Part shown: one piece after another, positions 26,357 to 34,869 of the stretch
Position numbering within the stretch: position 1 is the first letter of the stretch
How the letters are laid out: every line of letters begins with the position of its first letter
DNA from: an uncultured Collinsella sp.
GTDB lineage: Bacteria; Actinomycetota; Coriobacteriia; Coriobacteriales; Coriobacteriaceae
Direction of reading: 5' to 3'
Assembly: GCA_900540945.1 (NCBI GenBank)
Contig: UQHQ01000007.1
Coordinates: 20,132-84,131, forward strand
DNA: 64,000 nt
Notes under the pieces: model-generated
What the model was told of the DNA's origin: nothing
Seen by the model: the letters and a program-made list of their open reading frames with translations, nothing else
Databases searched by the model: none
Translations under genes and position numbers: made by a program

Positions 26357-28111
26357 CTACTCCTCAGAACCGTCCTCACCAGCAGTCTTATTCTGCTGAT
26401 CGAGCTTATGCTTGCCACTCACAATAGACGTGGCACCCAGCGTGGCCAAGCTTGCACTGGCAAGGCTCGCCATAACGATGAGGTCGCCCGTCTTGGGCAT
26501 GTTACCGCCCGAAGACTTGGTCGTGGTCGTGGTGGTCACCGTTTTAGAGCCATTTTGCTCCTGGTTCTGGTTGTCGGTCTTGCCCTTTTCCTCGTCCTTC
26601 TTCTGAGCGGACTTCTCGCCCTTTTCCTCAGAGCTAGTACTCTTATCGGACTCGGTCTTCTCGGAATCATCGTCCTTGGAGTCGCCCTTTGCGGCCTCGG
26701 CCTTTTCCGTGGAAGTCTGATCAGAATTGTTCTTGTCAGGAGACAAGCTGCTTGCGCCAGCCATCAGCGAGGAACCAAACGTGTAGCCAAGCTGCACAAC
26801 GAAAGAGGGCTTCTTGTCCGTCGAAATAACCGGCGCGTCCGGCGCCTTATTCGAGTCGTCCTTGGAAGCACCGGAATCAGAAGCGGCGTCAGAGTTAGAG
26901 TCATTGCTAGAACCAGTATCGGCGGAAGAATCGCTCGAGCCAGTGGAAGAGTCAGAGGAACCAGCGTCGGTCGAACCAGAGGCGGCACTGCCCGTATTGC
27001 CGGCAGAACTTGAAGACGAATCGCCCGCAGCAGAGCCGTTCGAATCGGAGCCGCTCGAGGAAGAGCCGTCGTTGGTAGTGCCACCAGCAGAGCCATCGCC
27101 GTCAGTATCGGTCGAGGGCGCATCCGTATCATTATCGTCGCCCGCACCGTCATCGGTACCAGGCGTCGGTGCGGCGGGAGCAGCAGGCGCCATGCTCGGA
27201 CCAGGCGCCGGCGTGGGCTCGGGCTGCACGGGCTCCACAGGCGTTGCCGCGGAAGCCTCGTCCTCGGCGATATAGACGAGGCAATCCTTGAGCTCATTGC
27301 GGTAGCGGTTCTTCCAGCCCTCGTGGTACTGGGGCTGGCTTGCATACTTGGTCGCCACATTATTGACCACGCTGTTGGAAAGCGCCGTCACAAACTCGCG
27401 GTCGGTCATACTGTTAGAAAGGTTTGCCCAGCGGAAAAAGTCCTGGCAGCCACCGGTGCCGCACATATTGGTGATACTCCACACCATACCCTTGACGCAG
27501 TCGGCACGGCCGGAAATGTCAATACCAAGGGCGCTCTTGAGCCACGCCTCGGTCACCGCATAGTACGAGTTATACGCATACGCATCCTGTAGAGCCGAAA
27601 ACTCAGCAGGGTCGGCGTTATAAGCACCCTGGAAGGCCTCCTGCGCAATACGGCCCAGCTCGGTGAGCTGGCCGTTCGCATACATGGGGTTGTTCACGTT
27701 GGAAATCTCGCTGCCGCGATCGATCGCAGCCTTAAGCATGCCGTACTTAACAGAATCGTAGTTGTAGACCTGCTTCATAAACGGAACGAGCGACCAACGA
27801 CGGTCGAACTGGTAATAACCAAGCGCGTTGTAGCCGTCGCCATACGAAAAGCCCTGGTTATAGTTGCCGTGGCTCTCATATTTGGTGAAGTACTTCATCT
27901 CGGCGGTCACGTTGACAAACGAAACACCCTGAACCGACCTCAGCACGCCCGAGAAGGACTGCTGGGTGTAAAGGCCCTTATCGATATCGGTGGCATCCGA
28001 GGCAACACCCGGCGTGGGCTCCTCGGCAACAGCAGTCACAGGCGCGGCAACGGCGCCAAACGAAAGCGCCAGCGTCAGGCCCGCGACAATCGCGGAATGC
28101 TTGGGCTGCAT
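26357..28111 (-). CDS. Secreted, cell-wall-anchored protein with lysozyme-like N-terminal domain and MPKTG sorting signal
   Basis: The 584-residue protein has a signal peptide (MQPKHSAIVAGLTLALSFGA, cut near residue 29). A ~210-residue globular domain follows, with FTKYESHGNYNQGFSYGDG, ALGYYQFDRRWSLVPFM and several Trp/Tyr and paired Cys residues. A disordered stretch of Pro then Ser/Asp/Gly/Ala runs from ~285 to ~535. The end is a sortase-type signal: NMPKTGD, a hydrophobic helix and a basic-to-acidic tail. The glutamate-containing ESHGNYN and GYYQFD segments recall lysozyme/transglycosylase-like domains, but the assignment is tentative. The start has a good GGGAGG site. The Ser/Asp linker probably spans the wall and displays the domain. 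Confidence 0.78.
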   Translation of the reverse strand: MQPKHSAIVAGLTLALSFGAVAAPVTAVAEEPTPGVASDATDIDKGLYTQQSFSGVLRSVQGVSFVNVTAEMKYFTKYESHGNYNQGFSYGDGYNALGYYQFDRRWSLVPFMKQVYNYDSVKYGMLKAAIDRGSEISNVNNPMYANGQLTELGRIAQEAFQGAYNADPAEFSALQDAYAYNSYYAVTEAWLKSALGIDISGRADCVKGMVWSITNMCGTGGCQDFFRWANLSNSMTDREFVTALSNSVVNNVATKYASQPQYHEGWKNRYRNELKDCLVYIAEDEASAATPVEPVQPEPTPAPGPSMAPAAPAAPTPGTDDGAGDDNDTDAPSTDTDGDGSAGGTTNDGSSSSGSDSNGSAAGDSSSSSAGNTGSAASGSTDAGSSDSSTGSSDSSADTGSSNDSNSDAASDSGASKDDSNKAPDAPVISTDKKPSFVVQLGYTFGSSLMAGASSLSPDKNNSDQTSTEKAEAAKGDSKDDDSEKTESDKSTSSEEKGEKSAQKKDEEKGKTDNQNQEQNGSKTVTTTTTTKSSGGNMPKTGDLIVMASLASASLATLGATSIVSGKHKLDQQNKTAGEDGSEE

Positions 28112-28239
28112 AAAATCCTCCCTGCATTGGTGTAGTTAAAGTTCAGTTTGCAAAGATAAAAATAAGTATTGCAGCTCGCCCGTTGTTACACAACAACCCC
28201 TCGGTAAACGGCAACAACCCTCCGCGAAATCTTAAGGAA

Positions 28240-28659
28240 TTAAACAAACTGGTCGTCGGGAGCCAGCAGAAGCTCGCCGTAACGCTCCATCAACCCGTCC
28301 CTCAACTGGCAGAAAGCGGGGATATAGGCGTTCAAGATGCGCTGAATCAAATCTTGAGCGAGCTTATTGTCATAGATATGGACATTCGTATTGCGGTCTC
28401 TGAGCATATCTAACCAGGCCGCCTCATCAATAAAGTCGTAGAATCGGTAGGCCTCCTTCAAGATGGCACGAGGAGACCCCGACGCGGCAAGCGTAGCACC
28501 CTCATACTCGAGCAGACGCTTAAGGAGCTTCCAGCTCAGTTCAAATTGAAGATTGAACTTATTAATCAATCCACTCTGAACAAAATCATTGTTGAGATCC
28601 TGATTGGGCGCATCCTCAAGATTCGCCAAGGCGCTGGCAAAGTTCTCATATTTTTTCAT
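28240..28659 (-). CDS. HEPN-domain toxin-like protein (HepT / HI0074 family)
   Basis: The 139-residue all-helical protein belongs to the nucleotidyltransferase-substrate-binding/HEPN family: FNLQFELSWKLLKRLLEYEG near residue 35, and RNTNVHIY near residue 89. The latter fits R-x4-H-x-Y, the ribonuclease motif of HepT toxins, in which the Tyr is the residue adenylylated by the partner. The gene overlaps the upstream MNT gene by 14 bp. By family knowledge the pair is a type VII toxin-antitoxin module, with HepT as the RNA-cleaving toxin and MntA as the modifying antitoxin. Activity here is inferred from intact motifs only. Confidence 0.85.
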   Translation of the reverse strand: MKKYENFASALANLEDAPNQDLNNDFVQSGLINKFNLQFELSWKLLKRLLEYEGATLAASGSPRAILKEAYRFYDFIDEAAWLDMLRDRNTNVHIYDNKLAQDLIQRILNAYIPAFCQLRDGLMERYGELLLAPDDQFV

Positions 28660-28933
28660 ACAGAATCACACCATCCCTGGCAATTTCATCGAGCAATTGC
28701 TGCGATAAGGACTCGTCGAGATTGACGACATCTACATCCAAAAGAGTATCAAGACACTCCTCGATCAAATATGAGAAACGGCCGAAATCCCGGCAACCTG
28801 CTACGGCGATGTCAATATCGCTCTTGGGCAAATTGTCGCCTCGAGCACGAGAACCAAACAGCACGACCTTCTCGGCGTCACATTCCCGAGCAAAAACTTC
28901 GATTTGCTTGTACACTTTGTCGAGAGATGCCAT
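28646..28933 (-). CDS. MNT-domain nucleotidyltransferase, antitoxin-like (MntA / HI0073 family)
   Basis: The start is ATG 28933, six bases after AGGGG; a GTG two codons upstream is possible. The 95-residue protein is a minimal nucleotidyltransferase with VVLFGSRARGDNLPKSDIDI near residue 26, which fits the GS-x10-DxD catalytic motif, and VDVVNLDESL carrying the third acidic residue. In characterised HEPN-MNT systems this enzyme transfers AMP to the toxin's tyrosine and silences it. It precedes and overlaps the HEPN gene, so antitoxin and toxin are co-translated. It lies only 8 bp after the Rrf2 regulator gene on the same strand, so the three may share a transcript. Confidence 0.87.
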   Translation of the reverse strand: MASLDKVYKQIEVFARECDAEKVVLFGSRARGDNLPKSDIDIAVAGCRDFGRFSYLIEECLDTLLDVDVVNLDESLSQQLLDEIARDGVILYEKI

Positions 28934-28941
28934 TTGCACCC

Positions 28942-29373
28942 CTACAGCTTAATGTCAAAGTTGATCTCGGGGACGGCGGCTAGGTCGGCCAACGTCACAC
29001 CGTCGACGTACTTTTCGATTACGTCGTCCAGACCGCGCCAGAACTTGACGGTCGAGCAAAGATCGCTGCGAGTGCAGCTGTTGTCGATGCCATCGCACGC
29101 CACCGGAGCCGTGCTGCCCTCGACGGCACGCAGGATGTCGCCGGCACGCACCTCGGCGGGGTCCTTGGCCATCATGTAGCCGCCACCCTTGCCGCGCACG
29201 CTCTTAAGCAGGCCCGCCTTCATGAGCGGACGGACCAGCTGCTCCAAATACTTTTGCGAGATATGCTCGCGGTCGGCGACCTCGCGCAGGGCGATTTTGC
29301 CCTCGACGTCACCAAGCGCTGCGATATAGATCATCAGCCGGAGGGCATAGCGGCCCTTAGAAGAAATGAGCAT
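28942..29373 (-). CDS. Rrf2 family transcriptional regulator (IscR/SufR-like)
   Basis: From ATG 29373, preceded by GAGGGTAGG, the regulator is 143 residues, the usual Rrf2 length. The winged helix contains YALRLMIYIAALGDVEGKIA and YLEQLVRPLMKAGLLKSVRG. Cysteines at ~93, 100 and 106 in VACDGIDNSCTRSDLC match the three-Cys [2Fe-2S] ligand set of IscR-type proteins, with a spacing of C-x6-C-x5-C rather than IscR's C-x5-C-x5-C. It is divergent from sufCBDSU with palindromic sites in between, so it very likely senses Fe-S status and controls the suf operon and itself. Divergent placement is itself evidence for this partner. Confidence 0.92.
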   Translation of the reverse strand: MLISSKGRYALRLMIYIAALGDVEGKIALREVADREHISQKYLEQLVRPLMKAGLLKSVRGKGGGYMMAKDPAEVRAGDILRAVEGSTAPVACDGIDNSCTRSDLCSTVKFWRGLDDVIEKYVDGVTLADLAAVPEINFDIKL

Positions 29374-29394
29374 ACCTACCCTCTCATCGTTGCC

Positions 29395-29466
29395 GGGACA
29401 AAATACCAGGCTTGTTTGTCCCAAATCTTATGCACGCGGGGCAAACAAGCCTGATTATTATGTCCC
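29395..29466. promoter_or_regulatory. Nested palindromes between the Rrf2 regulator and suf operon (candidate operators)
   Basis: The left block 29395-29422 begins GGGACAAA and ends TTTGTCCC, an 8-bp perfect dyad. A second block at 29438-29466 is nearly its reverse complement: CAGGCTTGTTTG at 29407-29418 pairs perfectly with CAAACAAGCCTG at 29442-29453. Together they make a 72-bp dyad-symmetric array starting 22 bp upstream of the regulator start. Two operator copies for an Rrf2-type dimer controlling both promoters is the simplest reading. Confidence 0.6.
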
Positions 29467-29487
29467 ACATCTAAAAAGTCGAGTGGA

Positions 29488-29531
29488 TTAGTCGGGTTTT
29501 CCCTTGACTAACGCCGAACCCATAGTAACTT
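29488..29531 (+). promoter_or_regulatory. Candidate suf promoter with a second dyad
   Basis: TTGACT at 29504-29509 is a good -35 match, followed at 16 bp by TAACTT (29526-29531), a weak -10. The -35 overlaps the right arm of a dyad, TTAGTC (29488-29493) and GACTAA (29506-29511), so a repressor bound there would block RNA polymerase. The weak -10 makes the exact promoter uncertain. Confidence 0.4.
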
Positions 29532-29595
29532 TATTCCGAGAAGATTCCTAGGGTTTAGTACACCTATGAGTACACCATATACAGAGAGGGACAGC

Positions 29596-30396
29596 ATGAG
29601 CGCAAATCCGCTGCTTTCCATCGAAGGTCTGACTGCCTCCGTGGACGAGAAGACCATCCTACACAACGTCAACCTCAACGTCGCCGCCGGCGAGACCCAC
29701 GTGCTGATGGGACCCAACGGCGCCGGCAAGTCCACCCTCGGCCACCTGGTCATGGGCGACCCCGTCTATACCGTCAACAACGGCCGCATCGTCTTTGACG
29801 GCCAGGACATCACCGAGCTCACCACCGACAAGCGTTCGCGCGCCGGCCTGTTCCTGAGCTTCCAGGCCCCGGTCGAGATCCCGGGCGTGCCGCTGTCGAG
29901 CTTTTTGCGCGCCAGCATCGCCGGCCGCCCCGGCCTGGAGATGAAGGGCAAGGAGTTCCGCCGTCGCGTCAAGGAGCTCGCGGCCGAGCTCAACATGGAC
30001 ACTGCCTACCTCAACCGCGAGCTGGGCGTGGGCTTCTCGGGCGGCGAGAAAAAGAAGGTCGAGATGCTCCAGCTTCTGCTGCTGCAGCCCAAGCTCGCCA
30101 TCCTCGACGAGACCGACTCCGGCCTGGACGTCGACGCCCTGTCCACCGTCAGCCATGGTATGGACGCCTACCGCAAGAGCTGCGACGGCTCCATGCTCAT
30201 CATCACGCACAACACGCGCATCCTGGAGCACCTGGATGTCGACCGCGTCCACGTTATGGTCAAGGGCCACATCGTGCGCGAGGACGACGCCTCGCTGATC
30301 CCCTGGATCGACAAGAACGGTTTTGAGACCTTCGAGCGCGAGGCCGCCGAGCAGCGCGTCCAGGCCGAGGCCGCCGCTGCCGAGCAGCAGGCGTAA
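29596..30396 (+). CDS. sufC: Fe-S assembly ATPase SufC
   Basis: SufC is the ABC-type ATPase of the SufBCD scaffold that builds Fe-S clusters in the cytoplasm. From ATG 29596, with AGAGAGGG upstream, it is 266 residues. It has Walker A GPNGAGKSTLGH near residue 39, the signature FSGGEKKKVEML near residue 147, and Walker B LAILDETDSGLD. A ~20-residue Glu/Ala/Gln tail extends beyond the usual end. A start 30 bp upstream is possible but lacks a ribosome site. It is the first gene of sufC-sufB-sufD-sufS-sufU, spaced 12 bp from sufB. Confidence 0.96.
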   Translation: MSANPLLSIEGLTASVDEKTILHNVNLNVAAGETHVLMGPNGAGKSTLGHLVMGDPVYTVNNGRIVFDGQDITELTTDKRSRAGLFLSFQAPVEIPGVPLSSFLRASIAGRPGLEMKGKEFRRRVKELAAELNMDTAYLNRELGVGFSGGEKKKVEMLQLLLLQPKLAILDETDSGLDVDALSTVSHGMDAYRKSCDGSMLIITHNTRILEHLDVDRVHVMVKGHIVREDDASLIPWIDKNGFETFEREAAEQRVQAEAAAAEQQA

Positions 30397-30408
30397 AGGG
30401 GCGACGCA

Positions 30409-31821
30409 ATGACCAAGAACCGCACCGAGGTCGCGGACATCGACCGCAGCCTCTACGACTTCACCTATGGCGAGGAGGGATTCGAGCGCCTCGACGCCGG
30501 CATCACGCCCGACATCGTGCGCGAGATCAGCGCCAAGAAGGACGAGCCGCAGTGGATGCTCGACCTGCGCTTAAAGTCCCTCGAGATCTTCAACCGCTTC
30601 CCCGACCCGACGTGGGGCCCCTCCATCGAGGGCCTGGACATGGACAACATCGTCACCTACGTCAAACCCAACACCGACCAAAAGCACGACTGGGAGTCGG
30701 TGCCCGACGACATCAAGAGCACCTTTGAGCGCCTGGGCATCCCCGAGGCCGAACGTAGCTACCTGGCGGGCGTCGGCGCGCAGTACGACTCCGAGCTCGT
30801 CTACCACAACATGCAGGACACGGCTTCCAAGATGGGTATCGTCTACTCCGGCATCGAGGAGGCCCTGCACGATCCGCAGTGGGAGCCGCTCATCCACGAG
30901 AAGTTTATGACGCTCATCCCGCCCACCGACCACAAGTTTGCGGCCCTGCACGGTGCCGTGTGGTCGGGCGGCTCGTTTGTCTACGTGCCCAAGGGCACCA
31001 AGCTCGATTTTCCGCTGCAGAGCTACTTCCGCCTCAACGCCAAGGGCGCCGGCCAGTTTGAGCACACGCTCATCATCGTCGAGGACGATGCCGACCTACA
31101 CTTTATTGAGGGCTGCTCCGCGCCCAAGTACAACGTGGCCAACCTCCACGCAGGCGCTGTCGAGCTGTTTGTGGGCAAGCGCGCGCATCTGCGCTACTCG
31201 ACTATCGAGAACTGGTCCAAGAACATGTACAACCTCAACACCAAACGTGCGCGCGTGGACGAGGACGGCGATATCGAGTGGATCAGCGGCTCCTTCGGCA
31301 GCCATGTGGGTTATCTCTACCCCATGAGCGTGCTCAACGGCCGTCGCGCCCGCTCGAGCTTTACCGGCATTACCTTTGCCGGCGCCGGCCAGAACCTCGA
31401 TACCGGCTGCAAGGTCGTGCTCAACGCGCCCGACACCTCTGCGACCGTCGAGACCAAGGGTATCTCCAAGAGCGGCGGTATCCAGACCTTCCGCAGCTCC
31501 ATCGTGGCCACGCCTAAGGCCGAAGGTTCCAAGGCAACCGTGAGCTGCCAGTCGCTGATGCTCGACGACCAAAGCCGCTCCGATACCATCCCCGCCATGG
31601 ACATCCGCGCCAAGAATGTCGACATCGGCCACGAGGCCACCATCGGCCGCATCGGCGACGATAAGGTGTTCTACCTGATGAGCCGCGGCATCTCGGAGGA
31701 AGAGGCCCGCACCATGATCGTCAACGGCTTTGCCAACCCGGTCTCCAAGGAGTTGCCGCTGGAGTACGCCGTCGAGATGAACAACCTGATCAAGCTCGAG
31801 ATGGAAGGAGCGATCGGATAA
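30409..31821 (+). CDS. sufB: Fe-S assembly scaffold protein SufB
   Basis: SufB carries the nascent cluster in the SufBC2D complex and receives sulfur from SufS/SufU. The 470-residue protein is of normal length and has the conserved core GIVYSGIEEALHDPQWEPL, FVYVPKGTKLDFPLQSYFRL and GHEATIGRIGDDKVFYLMSR. A cysteine in VSCQSLMLDDQSRSD matches the region of the scaffold cysteine of other SufB proteins. Its stop codon overlaps the sufD start by one base, indicating coupled translation within the operon. Confidence 0.97.
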   Translation: MTKNRTEVADIDRSLYDFTYGEEGFERLDAGITPDIVREISAKKDEPQWMLDLRLKSLEIFNRFPDPTWGPSIEGLDMDNIVTYVKPNTDQKHDWESVPDDIKSTFERLGIPEAERSYLAGVGAQYDSELVYHNMQDTASKMGIVYSGIEEALHDPQWEPLIHEKFMTLIPPTDHKFAALHGAVWSGGSFVYVPKGTKLDFPLQSYFRLNAKGAGQFEHTLIIVEDDADLHFIEGCSAPKYNVANLHAGAVELFVGKRAHLRYSTIENWSKNMYNLNTKRARVDEDGDIEWISGSFGSHVGYLYPMSVLNGRRARSSFTGITFAGAGQNLDTGCKVVLNAPDTSATVETKGISKSGGIQTFRSSIVATPKAEGSKATVSCQSLMLDDQSRSDTIPAMDIRAKNVDIGHEATIGRIGDDKVFYLMSRGISEEEARTMIVNGFANPVSKELPLEYAVEMNNLIKLEMEGAIG

Positions 31822-33092
31822 TGAAACAGGAAACCAACACCGCTGCCACCACGCTCGAGCAGGTTAATGCGATGCCTGCCGCCACTTGGGGTTGGCTGCG
31901 TATGAACCAGACCAAGCTTGAGCTTTCGGACGAGCTTGCCGCCGCTCCCGCCGAGGCCGTTGAGATCGAGGGGCTGGACGAGCAGTTTGCCGGCTCGGCC
32001 GACGCCTTCGACGCCGCCATGGATGCCATGGCCGAGCGCTTCCCCGAGCGCCGCGCCTCCGCCCCCGGCGACGCCGCCGATCGTGCCCGCATCACGCCCG
32101 AGACCGAGCTCGACGTGCCCGCCACCTCTGTCTACCAGGCCGGCGCCATCAAGCTCGAGGAGGAGCTCTCCCCTGCCGAGGCCTTCGAGACCGGCATGGG
32201 TGAGGCCGCCTATACCTACCTGGCCGAGCACGCCACCAAGCACATCGTCATCGATGTGCCCGCGTACCAGCACGCCACGGCCACTGTGCGCGTGAATGGC
32301 GTCGACGCAGCCGCTGCGATTGCCGCCATCGACGTCGTCGCCCGTCCGCAGGCAACGCTCGACCTCGCTCTAGCCCTAGACTCCCCCGTCAACGGCCAAG
32401 GCGTCGTGGGCTCCGTGCTGCGGGTGTGCGCTCACGAGTACGCCACTGTCAACGTAACCTGCACGCAGACGCTCGATGACAGCTGGATCGCGCTCGACGA
32501 CACCGGTCTGTTCCTGGACGAGGGCGCGCGCGTCAACGTGCAGCACACCGTCCTGGGTGCCGGTGCCAGCGCCACCGGCCTTGCCGGCGACCTGCTGGGC
32601 GACACCGCCAAGGTGACCATCGATACCGATTACCTGGGTGCCCGCGAACAAGTTCGCGACTTTAACTACGAGCTGCGCCACCGCGGCCGCAAGACCGAGT
32701 GCGAGATCGACGCCAACGGCGTGCTGACCGGTACGTCCAAGAAGGTCTACCGCGGCACCATCGACCTCGTGCACGGCTGCAAGGGTGCCGTCGGCACCGA
32801 GCGCGAAACCGTGCTCTTGGCCAACAAGGGCGTCGACAACAAGACCGTTCCCGTCATCCTCTGCGACGAGGACGACGTCGCCGGCAACCACGGCGCCACC
32901 ATCGGTCACGTCCGTGACGAGCAGCTGTTCTATCTCGCCTGCCGCGGCCTTGACCAAAACGCCGCCGAGGACCTGTTCATCCGCGCCAAGCTGGAGGACG
33001 CCGCGCTTTCCGCCACTGACGAGCGCACCCGCGCTGCCGTCGTCCGCTTGGGCAATAACCTGATCGACAACTTTGAGGAGGAGCTCGCATGA
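31821..33092 (+). CDS. sufD: Fe-S assembly protein SufD
   Basis: SufD is the SufB paralogue that completes the SufBC2D scaffold. The 423-residue protein has a variable Ala/Glu-rich N-terminal half and a conserved beta-helix end, with KVYRGTIDLVHGCKGAVGTE and CDEDDVAGNHGATIGHV. The histidine of NHGATIG matches the SufD residue implicated in cluster assembly at the SufB-SufD interface. It overlaps sufB by 1 bp and sufS by 4 bp. Confidence 0.93.
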   Translation: MKQETNTAATTLEQVNAMPAATWGWLRMNQTKLELSDELAAAPAEAVEIEGLDEQFAGSADAFDAAMDAMAERFPERRASAPGDAADRARITPETELDVPATSVYQAGAIKLEEELSPAEAFETGMGEAAYTYLAEHATKHIVIDVPAYQHATATVRVNGVDAAAAIAAIDVVARPQATLDLALALDSPVNGQGVVGSVLRVCAHEYATVNVTCTQTLDDSWIALDDTGLFLDEGARVNVQHTVLGAGASATGLAGDLLGDTAKVTIDTDYLGAREQVRDFNYELRHRGRKTECEIDANGVLTGTSKKVYRGTIDLVHGCKGAVGTERETVLLANKGVDNKTVPVILCDEDDVAGNHGATIGHVRDEQLFYLACRGLDQNAAEDLFIRAKLEDAALSATDERTRAAVVRLGNNLIDNFEEELA

Positions 33093-34414
33093 TCGACACC
33101 GAGCACGTTAAATGCGACACCTGTACCGCACCGGAGCCTATGGAGCTCGACGCCAGCGACGAGGCCTCGCGCGGCTGGCCTACCGTCGACATCGAGACCA
33201 ACCCCTACAAGGCGCAGTTCCCGCTGTTCCAGCAGCACCCCGAGATCGCCTTCCTCGATAGCGCCGCCACCGCGCAGCGTCCCGCCTGCGTGCTCGACGC
33301 CGAGCGCGACTTCTACCGGCGCATGAACGCCAACCCCCTGCGTGGCCTGTACTCGCTGTCCGTCGAGGCCACCGAGGCCATCGCGAAGGTGCGCCAGCAG
33401 ATCGCCGACCTCATCGGCGCCCCCCAGGCCAACGAGGTCGTCTTCACCCGCAACACGAGCGAGTCGCTCAACCTGGTCGCCAAGAGCTTTGCGCCCACGG
33501 TCCTCGAGCCGGGCGACGAGGTCGTCATCACCATCATGGAGCACCACTCTAACCTGATCCCGTGGCAGCAGGTCTGCCGCGAGACCGGCGCCAAGCTCGT
33601 CTACCTCTACCCCACCAAGACCGGTCAGCTCACGACCGAGGAGGTTCTGTCCAAGGTGGGCCCCAAGACCAAGATCTTGGCTGTGGGTCAGGTCTCTAAC
33701 GTCCTGGGCGTCGAGAACCCGGTCAAGAATCTCGGCAAGCTCGTGCACAAGTACGGCGGCTATCTGGTCGTCGACGGCGCGCAGTCGCTGCCGCACATGC
33801 CGGTCGATGTGGCCGATCTGGGCGCCGACTTCTTTGCCTTTAGCGCGCACAAGGCCATGGGCCCCATGGGCATCGGCGTGCTGTGGGGCAAGATGGACCT
33901 GCTCAACGCCATGCCGCCCATGCTCACCGGCGGCGAGATGATCGACTCGGTCACCGAGCAGGACGCCGTCTGGGCGCCCGTCCCCGAGAAATTCGAGGCC
34001 GGCACGCAGGACGCCGCCGGCATCTTCGCCACGGGCGCGGCGCTTGACTACCTGGTCAACACGGTAGGCTACGAAAACATCCAGACCCGTGAGAAGGCAC
34101 TCGTCCACTACCTGATGGGCGAGCTCATGCAGCTCGACTTTGTCCAGATCATCGGCTCCATCTATTGGGACAACCACCACGGCGTCGTCAGCTTTAACGT
34201 CAAGGGCATCCACCCGCACGATGTCGCGAGCATCATGGACATGGACGGCGTTTGCATCCGCGCCGGTCACCACTGCGCGCAGCCTCTGCTCACCTGGCTG
34301 GGCGTCGAGAACCTTGCCTGCTGCCGCGCCAGCGTGGCCTTCTACAACGACAAGGCCGATATCGACAAGTTCATCGCCGGCCTGCATCACGTTTGGAGCA
34401 CGTTCAATGGGTAA
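33089..34414 (+). CDS. sufS: Cysteine desulfurase SufS
   Basis: SufS is the PLP enzyme that takes sulfur from cysteine and hands it to SufU. The 441-residue protein has a class V aminotransferase fold, with TRNTSESLNLVAKSF, the PLP region VDGAQSLPHMPVD, the Schiff-base lysine in FSAHKAMGPMGIG, and the catalytic cysteine in RAGHHCAQPLL. It has an extra ~35-residue N-terminus compared with typical SufS, starting MIDTEHVKCDTCTAPEP and containing a CxxC pair. It overlaps sufD by 4 bp and sufU by 8 bp. Confidence 0.96.
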   Translation: MIDTEHVKCDTCTAPEPMELDASDEASRGWPTVDIETNPYKAQFPLFQQHPEIAFLDSAATAQRPACVLDAERDFYRRMNANPLRGLYSLSVEATEAIAKVRQQIADLIGAPQANEVVFTRNTSESLNLVAKSFAPTVLEPGDEVVITIMEHHSNLIPWQQVCRETGAKLVYLYPTKTGQLTTEEVLSKVGPKTKILAVGQVSNVLGVENPVKNLGKLVHKYGGYLVVDGAQSLPHMPVDVADLGADFFAFSAHKAMGPMGIGVLWGKMDLLNAMPPMLTGGEMIDSVTEQDAVWAPVPEKFEAGTQDAAGIFATGAALDYLVNTVGYENIQTREKALVHYLMGELMQLDFVQIIGSIYWDNHHGVVSFNVKGIHPHDVASIMDMDGVCIRAGHHCAQPLLTWLGVENLACCRASVAFYNDKADIDKFIAGLHHVWSTFNG

Positions 34415-34829
34415 TCTGTACACCTCTACCACGTTTATGGAGCACAACTCGCACCCCGACTACAAGTACGAGATGGATGCCCCCACGCACGAGCACGACG
34501 GCATCAACCCCAGCTGCGGCGATGAACTCACCTTGCAGCTGCGTGTCGAGAACGATGTAATCGAGGAGGCCTCGTTTACCGGGCACGGCTGCGCCATCAG
34601 CCAGGCCAGCGCCGACATCATGGCCGACCTCATCACCGGCGAGACGGTCGAGGAGGCTCGTCGTCTGGCAGGGCTTTTCCTCGCCATGATCCGTGGCGAG
34701 CAGCTTTCCGAGGAAGACCTGGAAGACCTGGACGAGGCCGCCCAGCTCCAGGACATCTCGCACATGCCCGCCCGCGTCAAATGCGCCGAGTTAGCCTGGC
34801 GCACCCTCGACGGCATGCTCGAAGGGTAA
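34407..34829 (+). CDS. sufU: Zinc-dependent sulfurtransferase SufU
   Basis: SufU accepts persulfide sulfur from SufS through a zinc-bound cysteine and passes it to SufB. The start ATG 34407 lies inside the last codons of sufS (ATGGGTAA), giving 140 residues, the normal SufU length. The Zn ligands are visible as Cys and Asp in NPSCGDELTLQL, Cys in GHGCAISQASADI, and Cys in ARVKCAELAW. The insertion relative to IscU (GETVEEARRLAGLF) is typical of SufU. It ends the operon, followed by a strong terminator. Confidence 0.95.
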   Translation: MGNLYTSTTFMEHNSHPDYKYEMDAPTHEHDGINPSCGDELTLQLRVENDVIEEASFTGHGCAISQASADIMADLITGETVEEARRLAGLFLAMIRGEQLSEEDLEDLDEAAQLQDISHMPARVKCAELAWRTLDGMLEG

Positions 34830-34869
34830 ACTAGCCAGTAGCGGATGCCCCAGATCAAAGGGTTTGATT

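Noticed and set aside
32930..34447. 505-codon minus-strand frame antisense to sufD/sufS
   Set aside because: It is the mirror of GC-rich codon usage of well-supported suf genes and has no recognisable domain.
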